A stretch of DNA of 64,000 nucleotides from Rhodoblastus sphagnicola (GTDB lineage: Bacteria; Pseudomonadota; Alphaproteobacteria; Rhizobiales; Beijerinckiaceae): the NCBI RefSeq assembly GCF_002937075.1, contig NZ_NHSJ01000034.1, forward strand, positions 1 through 64,000, written 5' to 3'. Below are positions 37,215 through 45,898 of this stretch, in pieces. Below the pieces are notes generated by a model. That model had not been told where the DNA came from. It made no database searches and was given only the letters and a program-made list of their open reading frames with translations. Within the stretch, counting starts at the first letter, position 1; the number at the start of each line of letters is the position of its first letter. A program made the position numbers and the translations under genes.

Positions 37215-37933
37215 GTTCCGCCGAAATTCCGCCCCCCACCGACGACGCGCCCCATATCCTGCTGGTGGACGACGACCGCCGCATCCGCCACCTGCTGTCG
37301 CGGGTGCTGCAACGCGAGGGCTATCGCGTCACCACCGCCGACAGCGCCGAGGACGCCGGCGCGCGCATACGCGGCCTGCATTTCGACCTGATCGTGCTCG
37401 ACGTGATGATGCCCGGCGAAAACGGCTACCAGTTCGCGGCAAGGCTGCGCGCCGAAAACGCGCCGATCGCGGAAGCGCCGATCCTGATGCTCACCGCCCG
37501 CGCGGAAATCGAGGACCGCATCCAGGGCCTGGAGGCCGGCGCCGACGATTATCTGGCCAAACCCTATGACGTGCGCGAACTGACCCTGCGCGTCGCCGCC
37601 CTCTTGCGTCGCGCGACGCGGTCGGCCGCGGCCGCCTCGTCCAATCCGGCGCGCTTCGGCGAATTCCATTTCGATCCCGAGCGCGGCGAATTGAAGAAGG
37701 GCGACGAGATCATCCGCATCACCGAGCGCGAGCGAGACATGCTGCGCATCCTGAGCGAAAAGCCCGGCGAAACGGTTTCGCGCGAGGCGCTGGGCGGCGG
37801 CGAGGCCGCCAACGAACGCACGGTGGACGTGCAGGTCAACCGTCTCCGGCGCAAGATCGAGGAAGACCCTGCCAATCCCCTGCTGCTGCAAACCGTGCGC
37901 GGCATCGGCTACCGGCTGGCGGCGGAGCGATGA
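37211..37933 (+). CDS. petR: OmpR-family response regulator (PetR-like)
   Basis: A 240-residue response regulator. The receiver has LLVDDDRRIR, the phosphorylated Asp in LIVLDVMMPGENGY, and LTARAEIEDRIQGLEAGADDYLAKPY. The C-terminal winged helix is ITERERDMLRILSEKPGETVSREAL...VDVQVNRLRRKIEEDP. It overlaps both neighbours by four bases, so regulator, receiver and kinase are made from one transcript. Confidence 0.92.
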   Translation: MSSAEIPPPTDDAPHILLVDDDRRIRHLLSRVLQREGYRVTTADSAEDAGARIRGLHFDLIVLDVMMPGENGYQFAARLRAENAPIAEAPILMLTARAEIEDRIQGLEAGADDYLAKPYDVRELTLRVAALLRRATRSAAAASSNPARFGEFHFDPERGELKKGDEIIRITERERDMLRILSEKPGETVSREALGGGEAANERTVDVQVNRLRRKIEEDPANPLLLQTVRGIGYRLAAER

Positions 37934-39285
37934 GTTTTTCCGCGGGGCTCCTCGCCGTCTGGCAGGGATTTGCGCGCACGATCGCGAGCGTGATGCCCAA
38001 GGGGCTTTACGCCCGCTCGCTCTTGATCGTCATCGTTCCCATGGTGATCCTGCAATCGGCCATCGCCGTGGTGTTCATGGAGCGCCACTGGAACCTCGTC
38101 ACCTTCCGCCTGTCCAACGCCGTCAGCCAGGACATAGCGGCGCTGATCGACATTCACCGGAATTTTTCCGCTGATGACCCCGGCAATGACAGACTGGAAA
38201 CCATCGCGCGCAAACGCTTCGGCTTTGAAGCGGAAATCCTGCCGCCGGGGCCGCTGCCGCCCGCCCTGCCCCGGCCGTTCTTCTCCCTGCTCGACCGCGC
38301 CATGTCGCAGGAAATCGGCCGGCTGATCACTTTACCCTTCTGGATCGACACGGTCGGCCAGTCGGATTTCATCGAAGTGCGCATCGACCTGGGCGACGGC
38401 GTGCTGCGCGTGGTGGCGCGACGCAGCCAGGCCTATGCCTCCAACACCCATATTTTCATCGTGTGGATGGTGGGCACGGCGGCGGTGCTGATCGTGGTGG
38501 CCATCCTGTTCATGCGCAACCAGATTCGCCCGATCATGGCGCTGGCCGACGCGGCCGAGGAATTCGGCAAGGGCCGCGAGGTCGAATTTCGCCCGCGCGG
38601 CGCCCGCGAGGTGCGCCGCGCCGCCTACGCCTTCCTGGAGATGAAGCGCCGCATCGAGCGCGCCATCGAGCAGCGCACCACCATGCTCAACGGCGTCAGC
38701 CACGACCTGCGCACCATTTTGACCCGGTTCAAACTGTCGCTGGCCCTGCTGCCCGACGAACCGGAAGTGCAGGACATGGCGGGCGACGTCAACGAGATGC
38801 AGCGCATGCTCGAAGCCTATCTGGCCTTTGCGCGCGGCGATATCGGCGAAGCCGCAGCGCCCAGCGACATTCCCGCCTTGCTCGAAACCTTGCGCCAGGA
38901 GGCCGAACGTCTGGGACACGAGGCCCGCGTGACCTATGCCGGCGAACCCATCGCCACCGTGCGTCCCGACGCCTTCAAGCGCTGCCTCGCCAATCTGCTC
39001 GCCAATGCCTTGCGCCACGGCGGCGCCATCGCGCTGGAAGGCTCCTGCGACCGCAAATTCCTGCAAATCCATGTCGACGACGACGGGCCGGGCATTCCCG
39101 CCGACAAGCGCGAGGAGGTGTTTCGCCCCTTCGTGCGGCTCGACGAGGCGCGCAACCAGGACGAGGGCGGCACCGGCCTCGGCCTCGCCATCGCCCGCGA
39201 CATCGCCCGCTCGCACGGCGGCGACGTCTATCTCTCCACCAGCCCGCTCGGCGGGTTGCGCGCCAGCGTGCGCGTGCCGGTCTGA
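37930..39285 (+). CDS. Sensor histidine kinase, partner of the PetR-like regulator
   Basis: A 451-residue EnvZ-like kinase. Two membrane helices (near 27-52 and 177-198) enclose a periplasmic domain of about 120 residues, followed by HAMP (MRNQIRPIMALADAAEEFGKG), the H box GVSHDLRTILTRFKLSLALL, the N box, and ATP-binding motifs DDGPGIP and GTGLGLAIA. It is the third gene of the operon, overlapping the regulator by four bases. The signal is unknown. Confidence 0.93.
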   Translation: MSFSAGLLAVWQGFARTIASVMPKGLYARSLLIVIVPMVILQSAIAVVFMERHWNLVTFRLSNAVSQDIAALIDIHRNFSADDPGNDRLETIARKRFGFEAEILPPGPLPPALPRPFFSLLDRAMSQEIGRLITLPFWIDTVGQSDFIEVRIDLGDGVLRVVARRSQAYASNTHIFIVWMVGTAAVLIVVAILFMRNQIRPIMALADAAEEFGKGREVEFRPRGAREVRRAAYAFLEMKRRIERAIEQRTTMLNGVSHDLRTILTRFKLSLALLPDEPEVQDMAGDVNEMQRMLEAYLAFARGDIGEAAAPSDIPALLETLRQEAERLGHEARVTYAGEPIATVRPDAFKRCLANLLANALRHGGAIALEGSCDRKFLQIHVDDDGPGIPADKREEVFRPFVRLDEARNQDEGGTGLGLAIARDIARSHGGDVYLSTSPLGGLRASVRVPV

Positions 39286-39345
39286 CCCGATTTCCGAATT
39301 CTCCCGCCTCGCAGTATAGAGAGCGCTTACGTGCTGGGGGCCTCC

Positions 39346-40206
39346 ATGAACCTTGTCGAAATCGCGCTCGTCGATCTGTCTGGCGCCGAAACCTTTCCGC
39401 TCGACGCGCTGATGACGCTGCGCCAGAAATGGGTTGACGCGCGAGACCCTTTGTTAGCGGCGCTTGAAACCTACGCCTCCGGCGCCGACCGTTCCGACGA
39501 AAACGCCTCAAAAGCGTTTTTCGGCCTGCATCTGCTGGCGGAAAAGCGCGATACCGCCGCTTTCGCGCCGCTGGTCGCCGTGGCGCTGGAAGGCGATCAT
39601 CTCTACGACCTGCTCGGCGACGCCACCACCGAAACCCTGCCCTCGCTGTTGATCAGCCTGTGCGGCGGCGACTTCGTCACGCTGCAAAACATCGTCGAAA
39701 CGCCCGCGGCCGACGAATGGGCGCGCGTCGCCGCCATCGAAGCCTTCGCCTGGTTCGTCCACACCGGCGATATTCCGCTGGCCACGGCGCGCGCGACCTT
39801 CGCCAACTGGTTCGAGACGCTGGAGCCGCGCGAGACTCATACCGTCTGGTACGGCCTGCAAGCCGGCGTGGCGCTGCTCGGTCTTGGCGATCTGGAGCCC
39901 CTGGTCGCCCGCGCCTTCCGGCAGAAACTGGTGGATGCGTCCATCCTCACTTTCGAGGACTTTCAGGAAGACTTGCGCGCCGCCCGCGCCGACCGCGACG
40001 GCTTTTTCAAAGAGCGCGGCCTCGGCCCGATCGAGGACGCCGTGGCCGCGCTGGAGGTGTTCGATCTCGACGAGGATGATCTGGAGCCGCCGCCGCCGGC
40101 GGAAAACAAGTTCAGGAATGTCGGCCGTAACGACCCCTGCCCATGCGGCAGCGGGAAGAAATACAAGAAGTGCTGTTTGGGGGCGAGCGGTTCGGGTTCC
40201 GAATGA
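39346..40206 (+). CDS. DUF1186/SEC-C motif protein
   Basis: A 286-residue protein made of helical repeats (DUF1186-type: [51 protein letters not shown]) and ending in a zinc-binding SEC-C motif, [23 protein letters not shown] tails occur in SecA and many proteins that contact ribosomes or partners. The ATG at 39346 is preferred over a GTG five codons upstream. Its function is not known. Confidence 0.8.
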   Translation: MNLVEIALVDLSGAETFPLDALMTLRQKWVDARDPLLAALETYASGADRSDENASKAFFGLHLLAEKRDTAAFAPLVAVALEGDHLYDLLGDATTETLPSLLISLCGGDFVTLQNIVETPAADEWARVAAIEAFAWFVHTGDIPLATARATFANWFETLEPRETHTVWYGLQAGVALLGLGDLEPLVARAFRQKLVDASILTFEDFQEDLRAARADRDGFFKERGLGPIEDAVAALEVFDLDEDDLEPPPPAENKFRNVGRNDPCPCGSGKKYKKCCLGASGSGSE

Positions 40207-40352
40207 TCCATTCGGATTTCGCATGACAGCCTCGGGCAAGCCATGGAGCCGATCTTCTCAACCGAGTTGATTGAGTCGCGGTTCGCAATTCGTGCTCGTG
40301 AGACGCGATTACGGATTCCAGTGCGGCGTCGGATCAAATCCGCGAGGGTAGC

Positions 40353-41006
40353 ATGGCCGAAAGTAATGTAGATCTTATTGTTCGCGAGCATTTTTTTAAA
40401 AATGCCGACAAAGGAATATTCCTGGAAGTCGGGGCGGCGCACCCCGACTGGCTTTCCGTCAGCGCGAGCTTTCGCGCCGCCGGCTGGCGGATCATCCCCA
40501 TCGAGCCGAACCCGGAATTTTGTCGGCTGCATCGCCAGCGCGGCTATGAAATCCTGGAATATGCTTGCGGCGATCACGACCAGGACGACGTGTCCTTCAC
40601 GGTCGTGGACACGTCCGGCGTGATTTATGATGGCGCTCCCATCACTTACGAATCCTACTCCTCGCTCGGGATGCGGGGCGACTATCTCAAGCAGTTTCAT
40701 CGGGACGCGCCGGTCGGCAATTACAAGATCATGCCGATTTCGGTCAAGATGCGCCGACTTGACGGCATTCTCGCCGCCCATGCGGCCGATGTGACGCAGA
40801 TCGATATTGTGTCGGTCGATGTCGAAGGCTGGGAGCTGGAGGTCATGAAGGGCCTCGACATGGACAGGTTCAAGCCCAAGGTTCTGGTGATCGAGAACCT
40901 TTTCAACGCATCCGAATATCGCGAATTCTTCGCGGAGCGCGGTTATCAGTTGTGGAACTGCCTGGCGCCGAACGACATCTATGTCCGGACCGACGCCGCG
41001 CTGTGA
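40353..41006 (+). CDS. FkbM-family methyltransferase
   Basis: A 217-residue SAM-dependent methyltransferase of the FkbM type. Motif I appears as GIFLEVGAAHPDWLS, the acidic end of strand 2 as IIPIEPNPEFCRLH, and the family signature as VSVDVEGWELEVMKGLDMDRFKPKVLVIEN. Such enzymes O-methylate sugars or natural products. Its neighbour at 41196 on the other strand looks like a polysaccharide gene, which fits a role in surface glycan decoration. GAGGG lies just upstream of the ATG. Confidence 0.85.
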   Translation: MAESNVDLIVREHFFKNADKGIFLEVGAAHPDWLSVSASFRAAGWRIIPIEPNPEFCRLHRQRGYEILEYACGDHDQDDVSFTVVDTSGVIYDGAPITYESYSSLGMRGDYLKQFHRDAPVGNYKIMPISVKMRRLDGILAAHAADVTQIDIVSVDVEGWELEVMKGLDMDRFKPKVLVIENLFNASEYREFFAERGYQLWNCLAPNDIYVRTDAAL

Positions 41007-41059
41007 TCCTCAAGCGCGATCGCACGCCGGCCAAATAAGGCGCGAGCCAATCGGCTGAG

Positions 41060-41089
41060 CTTCCCCCGCTGCGCTTGAAGCGGGGGAAG
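41060..41089. terminator. Hairpin between two convergent genes
   Basis: CTTCCCCCGCT (41060-41070) and AGCGGGGGAAG (41079-41089) form a perfect 11-bp stem with an eight-base loop. It lies between the convergent FkbM and polysaccharide genes and probably ends both transcripts, although T tracts are weak. Confidence 0.65.
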
Positions 41090-41195
41090 ATTCATATTCC
41101 CTTGAAAACGCATAGTCTTTTCACAAGACCGGCGCCCGCGATCCTTGCAATGGGTTCGACAGGCCGGCATCGCGCAGCCTGCTCCCCCAAGGGGA

Positions 41196-42059
41196 TCAGC
41201 GCTCCACACACTCCCGCAAATGCTCCCAGCAAGCCCCCGCGCCGATTTCGTCCACCGTCCACTGGCGGTAGGCGAGATTGGCCAGCCACTGCGCGCGGTC
41301 GCCGCGCCAGGGCTTTTCCAGGTTGGTGAGGCGGTGGCCGGAGACCTCCCAGGCGAAATTGTTCGGGCTGAGGCAGATGCTCGGCACGCCGGCCATCACG
41401 GCGTCGATCGCCGAACCGCTGGTGAACGACACCCAGGCGCCGGCGACGGCGAGATCCTCGCTCAGGGGGCGCCGGGACATATCGGCGCCGAGGGCGGCGG
41501 CGACGGCGATCCACTGCGCCGACGTATCCAGCGGATGCGGCCGCAGCACGATTTGCCGGCGCCATTTGCGATCGATATGGCTGGCGGCGTCGAAAGCCCA
41601 TTCCAGCGCATCGACGCCGTCGAGCGAATAATCGCCCGGTAATTGCCCGGCGATGAACACGGGACCGTCGCCGTCCTTCCAGGGCTGCGCCACGAGTTTC
41701 ATCGCCCGCGCCCGATCCGCCGGCATGTCGCGGCTGAAAAACCGGCCGGCGCGATGAACATGATCGAAACCGGCGCGGAAATACCATTGGTCGAAATCGC
41801 GCAGGATCGGCGTTTCCAAAATGAGCAGGTTGCGGCTGTGCAAATGGCGGATTTTTCGCGCGGCGCGCGCCCGCTCGACCGCACCGCCGCGCGGCGACCA
41901 CAGGATCACCGCGACATCGCATTCGTCATAATCGAGCGACGTCACCTTGACCTTGTCGTTGGCGACCGCGAGGCCAGGAACAAGGCGCTTGTGGATGAAA
42001 TCGATTTCGTTGCGGTTTTGCGCGGTTCGGTCAAAAATCGTTATTTTCAAGCTCGGCAA
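41196..42059 (-). CDS. Putative capsule/surface polysaccharide biosynthesis protein
   Basis: A 287-residue cytoplasmic protein. The C-terminal half has VVLRPHP-like IVLRPHPLDTS, followed by AGAWVSFTSGSAIDAVMAGVPSICLSP, the pattern of KpsC/KpsS-type capsule glycosyltransferases and related retaining enzymes. It is short compared with those families, so only one Rossmann half is well matched. The start is a TTG at 42059 after GGGGA. The neighbouring methyltransferase supports a glycan role; the acceptor is unknown. Confidence 0.55.
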   Translation of the reverse strand: MPSLKITIFDRTAQNRNEIDFIHKRLVPGLAVANDKVKVTSLDYDECDVAVILWSPRGGAVERARAARKIRHLHSRNLLILETPILRDFDQWYFRAGFDHVHRAGRFFSRDMPADRARAMKLVAQPWKDGDGPVFIAGQLPGDYSLDGVDALEWAFDAASHIDRKWRRQIVLRPHPLDTSAQWIAVAAALGADMSRRPLSEDLAVAGAWVSFTSGSAIDAVMAGVPSICLSPNNFAWEVSGHRLTNLEKPWRGDRAQWLANLAYRQWTVDEIGAGACWEHLRECVER

Positions 42060-42180
42060 GATCGGTCCCCGTCTCGGTTCGTCGCGCGCGGGCGTAGCGC
42101 CAAATATATCGAATCACTGATTATCTAATGCCCATGATTAAAATGCGAAATAGCGAATGAACGTTGCCCCGGCCTTTCGG

Positions 42181-42258
42181 CTATCGTCCCCCGATGATCC
42201 GACTGGCCAAGCTGATCAGCGGATTGACCAGCGGCGCCAAGGTTTTATGCGCTTCATC
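42181..42258 (-). pseudogene. Detached C-terminal fragment of a TetR-family gene
   Basis: A 25-codon in-frame fragment reading DEAHKTLAPLVNPLISLASR followed by IIGGR and a stop. It matches the C-terminus of the TetR gene at 43139-43819 (DEAHKALAPLANPLIGLASK...) at most positions. It has no start and no upstream portion and lies on the far side of the HNH gene. It is either the displaced original 3' end or the rest of a second paralogue. Confidence 0.85.
42203..42258. repeat. Left copy of a 56-bp direct repeat flanking the HNH gene
   Basis: This copy matches 43164-43219 at 51 of 56 positions in the same orientation. The right copy is inside the 3' end of the intact TetR gene. The 905 bases between the copies contain the HNH gene and little else. 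Confidence 0.9.
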
Positions 42259-42276
42259 AAGGCAGCAGATAACTTT

Positions 42277-43113
42277 TCATGGTCCATCGCTGACCGAGCT
42301 TCGCTTTAGCTTTCTCCAATATTCGCGAGCCTTCCACAATCGCTCTCGTTTATTTGGCCAAGAAACAATAGCTCCCCCGTATGGCGTCGCGGGTAATGAT
42401 ACCTGATCTTGTTTTATCTCTAACGCAAGCCCCACAAGGGCAAAGTTTTGCATCGAAACCCTAATTGGAGGATCAGAATTCGATCTTAGAGAGATTTTGT
42501 CCTTAGATATGTTTGCGACGTGCCCGCCTTTATAAAACACACCCTGAAACTCTAGCGGCTGCGCTTTCGCATTCAGACAAACAGAAACTTTTCTAGAATT
42601 ATCTCTGATTCTCAAATATTGCCAACGAGCTTCGATATCCCAGGGGAGAGGATCGCCTGAAACCCATTCATTGTTTTCTATTTCAAGAATAAGGTTATCG
42701 CTTTCATCGTATAACCTAAGAGATATATGCAAAGAATTATCTATGTTATTGAGACTAACAACATTTTCCCCGTCCATTACAAGAAATGGCCCCTCATTAA
42801 CGACAATTATCCCACCTAAATCCGCCGCGCAATAATCCTGGAATACCTCAAGCTTACCACGCACTCTACCCTCTCTTATGTTTAGTGGCGCAGCCTTGTA
42901 TTGCCTCTGAACATGCTGAGGCATCGCTCCCGCTGTAACTTGAGCATGATGATTCGGGCATAATACCATCATGTCTTCCGGACGATAATGTTGTTCACCA
43001 GCCCACTGCACGATGTGGTGATATTCTATAAATGGCCGCCCACAGACACAGCAGCCAAAGCCGGCCTCTTTTCGTAACCGCCTCGCAACATCAGTCGGAA
43101 TCTTTGACCTCAT
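42277..43113 (-). CDS. HNH endonuclease
   Basis: A 278-residue protein. The N-terminal HNH domain is clear: CCVCGRPFIEYHHIVQWA, then MMVLCPNHHAQV, giving the two Cys-x2-Cys halves around the catalytic HH and the final N-H-H. The remaining 200 residues are beta-rich, with no named family. The gene is distinctly AT-richer than every neighbour and uses codons rare elsewhere in the window (ATA, AGA, TTA), so it is foreign. It is flanked by a 56-bp direct repeat of the tetR 3' end. It may be a solitary defence or homing-like nuclease. Confidence 0.82.
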   Translation of the reverse strand: MRSKIPTDVARRLRKEAGFGCCVCGRPFIEYHHIVQWAGEQHYRPEDMMVLCPNHHAQVTAGAMPQHVQRQYKAAPLNIREGRVRGKLEVFQDYCAADLGGIIVVNEGPFLVMDGENVVSLNNIDNSLHISLRLYDESDNLILEIENNEWVSGDPLPWDIEARWQYLRIRDNSRKVSVCLNAKAQPLEFQGVFYKGGHVANISKDKISLRSNSDPPIRVSMQNFALVGLALEIKQDQVSLPATPYGGAIVSWPNKRERLWKAREYWRKLKRSSVSDGP

Positions 43114-43138
43114 TAATTCCTCTTAATGCATCGAAGCA

Positions 43139-43819
43139 CTATGGTTTGAAGTTGAAAATCTTGCTGGCCAGCCCGATCAGCGGATTGGCCAGCGGCGCCA
43201 AGGCTTTATGCGCTTCATCCAGCCGCTCGGCCCAGACTTTTCCGCGCGCGAGTTCGTGATCGAGCGCGGCCATGGTGATCGCGGAATCCTCGGTGTCATC
43301 GCCGAGCCAGACATGGAACACCCGCAGCCACGCCACCACCAGACCCTGCAATTTCACCGCGCCGACCGGGCTTTCGCTGCCCTGGCCGGCGGCTTCGAGC
43401 ATGAAGCGCAGCGAATTGACCGCGAGTCGGTTGAGTTCGACCACAGCGAACGGGTCGCGCATCGCCCAGGCGTCGATGTTCACCAGCGCCGCCTTATAGG
43501 GCTTCAAGGCGTCGAAACGGCGCATCAGCACGTCAAACAGCCGGTCCTTGACGGTTTCATCCGCCAGATCGTCCGTCGTCGCGTCGAGCACGATGCGGTC
43601 GATGCGCCGCGAGAAGCCGCCGAGCACCGCGCCTTTGGACGGAAAGGCGTCGCGGAACCGCGCCAGCGACAGCCCGGCCCGCGCCGCCACCTCGGCGAGC
43701 GAAATCTCGGCCCAGGGCTTTTCCGCCGCCAGCGCCATCAGCGCGTCGACGACTTCTTCGCGCGCGTCCCCTGGCTTGAACTCCGAAGACTCATCCGAAT
43801 TTTGTTTATGAGCGTTCAT
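43139..43819 (-). CDS. TetR-family transcriptional regulator
   Basis: A 226-residue regulator with the N-terminal helix-turn-helix VVDALMALAAEKPWAEISLAEVAARAGLSLARFRDAFPSK and a helical ligand domain (RFDALKPYKAALVNIDAWAMRDP). Its last 25 codons occur again beyond the HNH gene. The C-terminal residues after the repeat (IFNFKP) differ from those of the detached copy (RIIGGR). Its target is unknown; proC lies 50 bases upstream on the same strand. Confidence 0.87.
   Translation of the reverse strand: MNAHKQNSDESSEFKPGDAREEVVDALMALAAEKPWAEISLAEVAARAGLSLARFRDAFPSKGAVLGGFSRRIDRIVLDATTDDLADETVKDRLFDVLMRRFDALKPYKAALVNIDAWAMRDPFAVVELNRLAVNSLRFMLEAAGQGSESPVGAVKLQGLVVAWLRVFHVWLGDDTEDSAITMAALDHELARGKVWAERLDEAHKALAPLANPLIGLASKIFNFKP
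43164..43219. repeat. Right copy of the 56-bp direct repeat flanking the HNH gene
   Basis: It lies within the 3' end of the TetR gene and matches 42203-42258 with five substitutions (91 per cent identity). Confidence 0.9.
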
Positions 43820-43868
43820 GGACCGGCCTCCGCGCCTAACATGGGTAGAAGCGCGTCGGGACGCAAGT

Positions 43869-44675
43869 TCAGCCGGACAAATCCTCGGCGCGTTTCCGGG
43901 CGGCCTCGGCGGCGCGGGCCATCAGTTCGGCCAAGCCGTCGGGGGCCATCAGCACGTCGAGCGCGGCCTGCGTGGTGCCGCCGGGCGAGGTGACGTTTTT
44001 CCGCAAGATTTCGGCGGAAATTTCGGGCTGGCGATGCAGCAGCTCGCCCGACCCCTCCACCGTGGCGCGGGCGAGGCGCAGGGCGAGATCGGCGGGCAGG
44101 CCCAGGCGCCGCCCGGCTTCGGCGAGCGCCTCGACCAGATAGAACACATAGGCCGGCCCCGAGCCGGAAATGGCCGTCACCGCGTCGATCAGCGCCTCGC
44201 GCTCGACCCATTCCACGCCGCCGACGCCCGAAAGCAGGAATTGCGCCTTGGCGCGCTGGTCGGAGCTGGTCGCCGGATTGGCGAACACCCCTGTCACGCC
44301 GCGCCCGACCGCCGCCGGCGTATTGGGCATGGCGCGCAGGATGGCGGAAACCGGCAGGCGGGCCGAGAGATTGTCGACCGTCTTTCCCGCGATAATCGAC
44401 AGCAGAAAGGTGTCGCGGCCAAACAGCGAGGCGATGCCGGCGGCGACCGCATCCAGCGCCTGCGGCTTCACCGCGAGCACCACCGCTTCGGCGGCCGCGT
44501 GGGGCGGATTCAAGGCGAAACCCTTTTCCGCAGCCAGCGCGCGCAAGGACTCCGACGGGGCGGGATCGTGAACGGCGATGCGGCCCGGCTCGACCCCAGC
44601 CGCGAGCCAGCCGCCAAGCAGCGCCGAGCCCATCTTGCCGGCGCCGACCAGCGCCAAAGTGTCCGGCGCGCTCAT
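43869..44675 (-). CDS. proC: Pyrroline-5-carboxylate reductase
   Basis: A 268-residue ProC, which makes proline from pyrroline-5-carboxylate with NAD(P)H. The Rossmann loop is LVGAGKMGSALLGGW, the central motif ILRAMPNTPAAVGRG, and the C-terminal signature AISGSGPAYVFYLVEAL with KNVTSPGGTTQAAL. The ATG overlaps the stop of the ybjN-like gene by four bases, so the two are cotranscribed. Confidence 0.96.
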   Translation of the reverse strand: MSAPDTLALVGAGKMGSALLGGWLAAGVEPGRIAVHDPAPSESLRALAAEKGFALNPPHAAAEAVVLAVKPQALDAVAAGIASLFGRDTFLLSIIAGKTVDNLSARLPVSAILRAMPNTPAAVGRGVTGVFANPATSSDQRAKAQFLLSGVGGVEWVEREALIDAVTAISGSGPAYVFYLVEALAEAGRRLGLPADLALRLARATVEGSGELLHRQPEISAEILRKNVTSPGGTTQAALDVLMAPDGLAELMARAAEAARKRAEDLSG

Positions 44676-45175
44676 GCTTCGCCACGCGTCTCGAACAGGG
44701 CGCTCGCCAGCGCCTCTTCCGCCGACTTATTGGCCCAGACCACGAACTGGAACGCCTGATAATAGCGTTCGCAGGCGTCGAGCGCGGCCGACAGCATGGC
44801 CTCGCATTGCGCCATGCCCGGTTGCGCGCCGCCGGCCAGCGGCAGGGCGTGACGGAACATCACCACGCCGTCGCGCGACCAGACGTCGAAATGGCCGATC
44901 CACATCTGCTCGTTGATTTTTGTCACCAGACGCGCGGTCTCGGCGCGGCGGCGCTCGGGCGCCTTGAGATCGAAGGCGCAGCCGAGATGCAGCGCCTCGC
45001 ATTCGCCGAGCCACGTGAAGGCGATATCGTAATCCGCCCAGGCGCCGGTCACACCGAGCGAGATCTCATCGATATCGTCGCGATCGAAGTTCCAGTCCTT
45101 CAAACAGGCGAGCCGCTCGATCACATCGACCGGGTGCTCAAATCTCTCGCTATGGTCAATTTCAGTAAGCAGCAT
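44672..45175 (-). CDS. YbjN domain protein
   Basis: A 167-residue YbjN-domain protein (FEHPVDVIERLACLKDWNFDRDD, DYDIAFTWLGECEALHLGCAFD, FDVWSRDGVVMFRHALPL). The fold resembles a type III secretion chaperone. It is commonly found just upstream of proC in alphaproteobacteria, as here with ATGA overlap. The start at 45175 (MLLTEIDHSERF) is preferred; a longer frame is open upstream. Its molecular role is not known. Confidence 0.85.
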   Translation of the reverse strand: MLLTEIDHSERFEHPVDVIERLACLKDWNFDRDDIDEISLGVTGAWADYDIAFTWLGECEALHLGCAFDLKAPERRRAETARLVTKINEQMWIGHFDVWSRDGVVMFRHALPLAGGAQPGMAQCEAMLSAALDACERYYQAFQFVVWANKSAEEALASALFETRGEA

Positions 45176-45429
45176 GGTTCGTTTCCGGCGCGCTATGCGC
45201 GAAGGAGTGAGGAAGTGGCTGTACTCGCGCCGATACTTTTTCGCCGTGCAGGCGCCTTGCGCCACCGCCCAGGGGGTGGTGTGGAAAGCGGCGGCGAATC
45301 ACCTGACAAGGCCAATATAGCCGCATCGACCCCGAAGGTGAATCGTCCCTAACGACACATTCAAACTGCTGGATTCGCGAAGTTTAGTCCATGCTGCTAA
45401 AAAAAAGTCCACAGCTATCGTAGCGGCGC

Positions 45430-45702
45430 CTACGGCTTGGCCTCAGGCGCGGAGGCGGCGGCGAGTCTGGCTTCCAGATCGGCGATGCGCCGTTCGAGGG
45501 CGTCATTGGCGTTGCGCGCGGCGATGGCCATGTCGCGAACGGCTTCGAATTCCTCGCGGGTGACGATGTCCATGGTCGACATCATCCGCTCGACCTGCGC
45601 CTTGATCATCGTTTCGGCTTCCTTGCCGATATTTTTCGCGGCGCCGGCGGCGTCGTTGAACAAGCGCGACATATCTTCGAAAATACGGGGGCGTTCCTGC
45701 AT
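45430..45702 (-). CDS. ubiK: Ubiquinone biosynthesis accessory factor UbiK (BMFP)
   Basis: A 90-residue membrane-fusogenic protein of the UbiK/YqiC family, MQERPRIFEDMSRLFNDAAGAA followed by a long amphipathic and coiled-coil region (VTREEFEAVRDMAIAARNANDALERRIADLEARLAA). It assists the ubiquinone biosynthetic complex with lipid in enterobacteria. It is divergent from lgt. Length and ending are typical. Confidence 0.85.
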   Translation of the reverse strand: MQERPRIFEDMSRLFNDAAGAAKNIGKEAETMIKAQVERMMSTMDIVTREEFEAVRDMAIAARNANDALERRIADLEARLAAASAPEAKP

Positions 45703-45898
45703 GGCGGGGCTCCAAGGTTATCGGCGTTGAGATGGGGCTTTTCGACCGTCAAAGCAAGTTTTTCACGCAAGCTTTGCAAAAAGGCCTATTGTGCTGTATG
45801 CGCGGCTTGAGACTCGTTGTAATCCGCCTTTCTTGTTGGGGGCGCAGTCTTATCCGAATCCGGGTCCGCTTTTCGGGACCATGCGCCAGGGATTGCTC

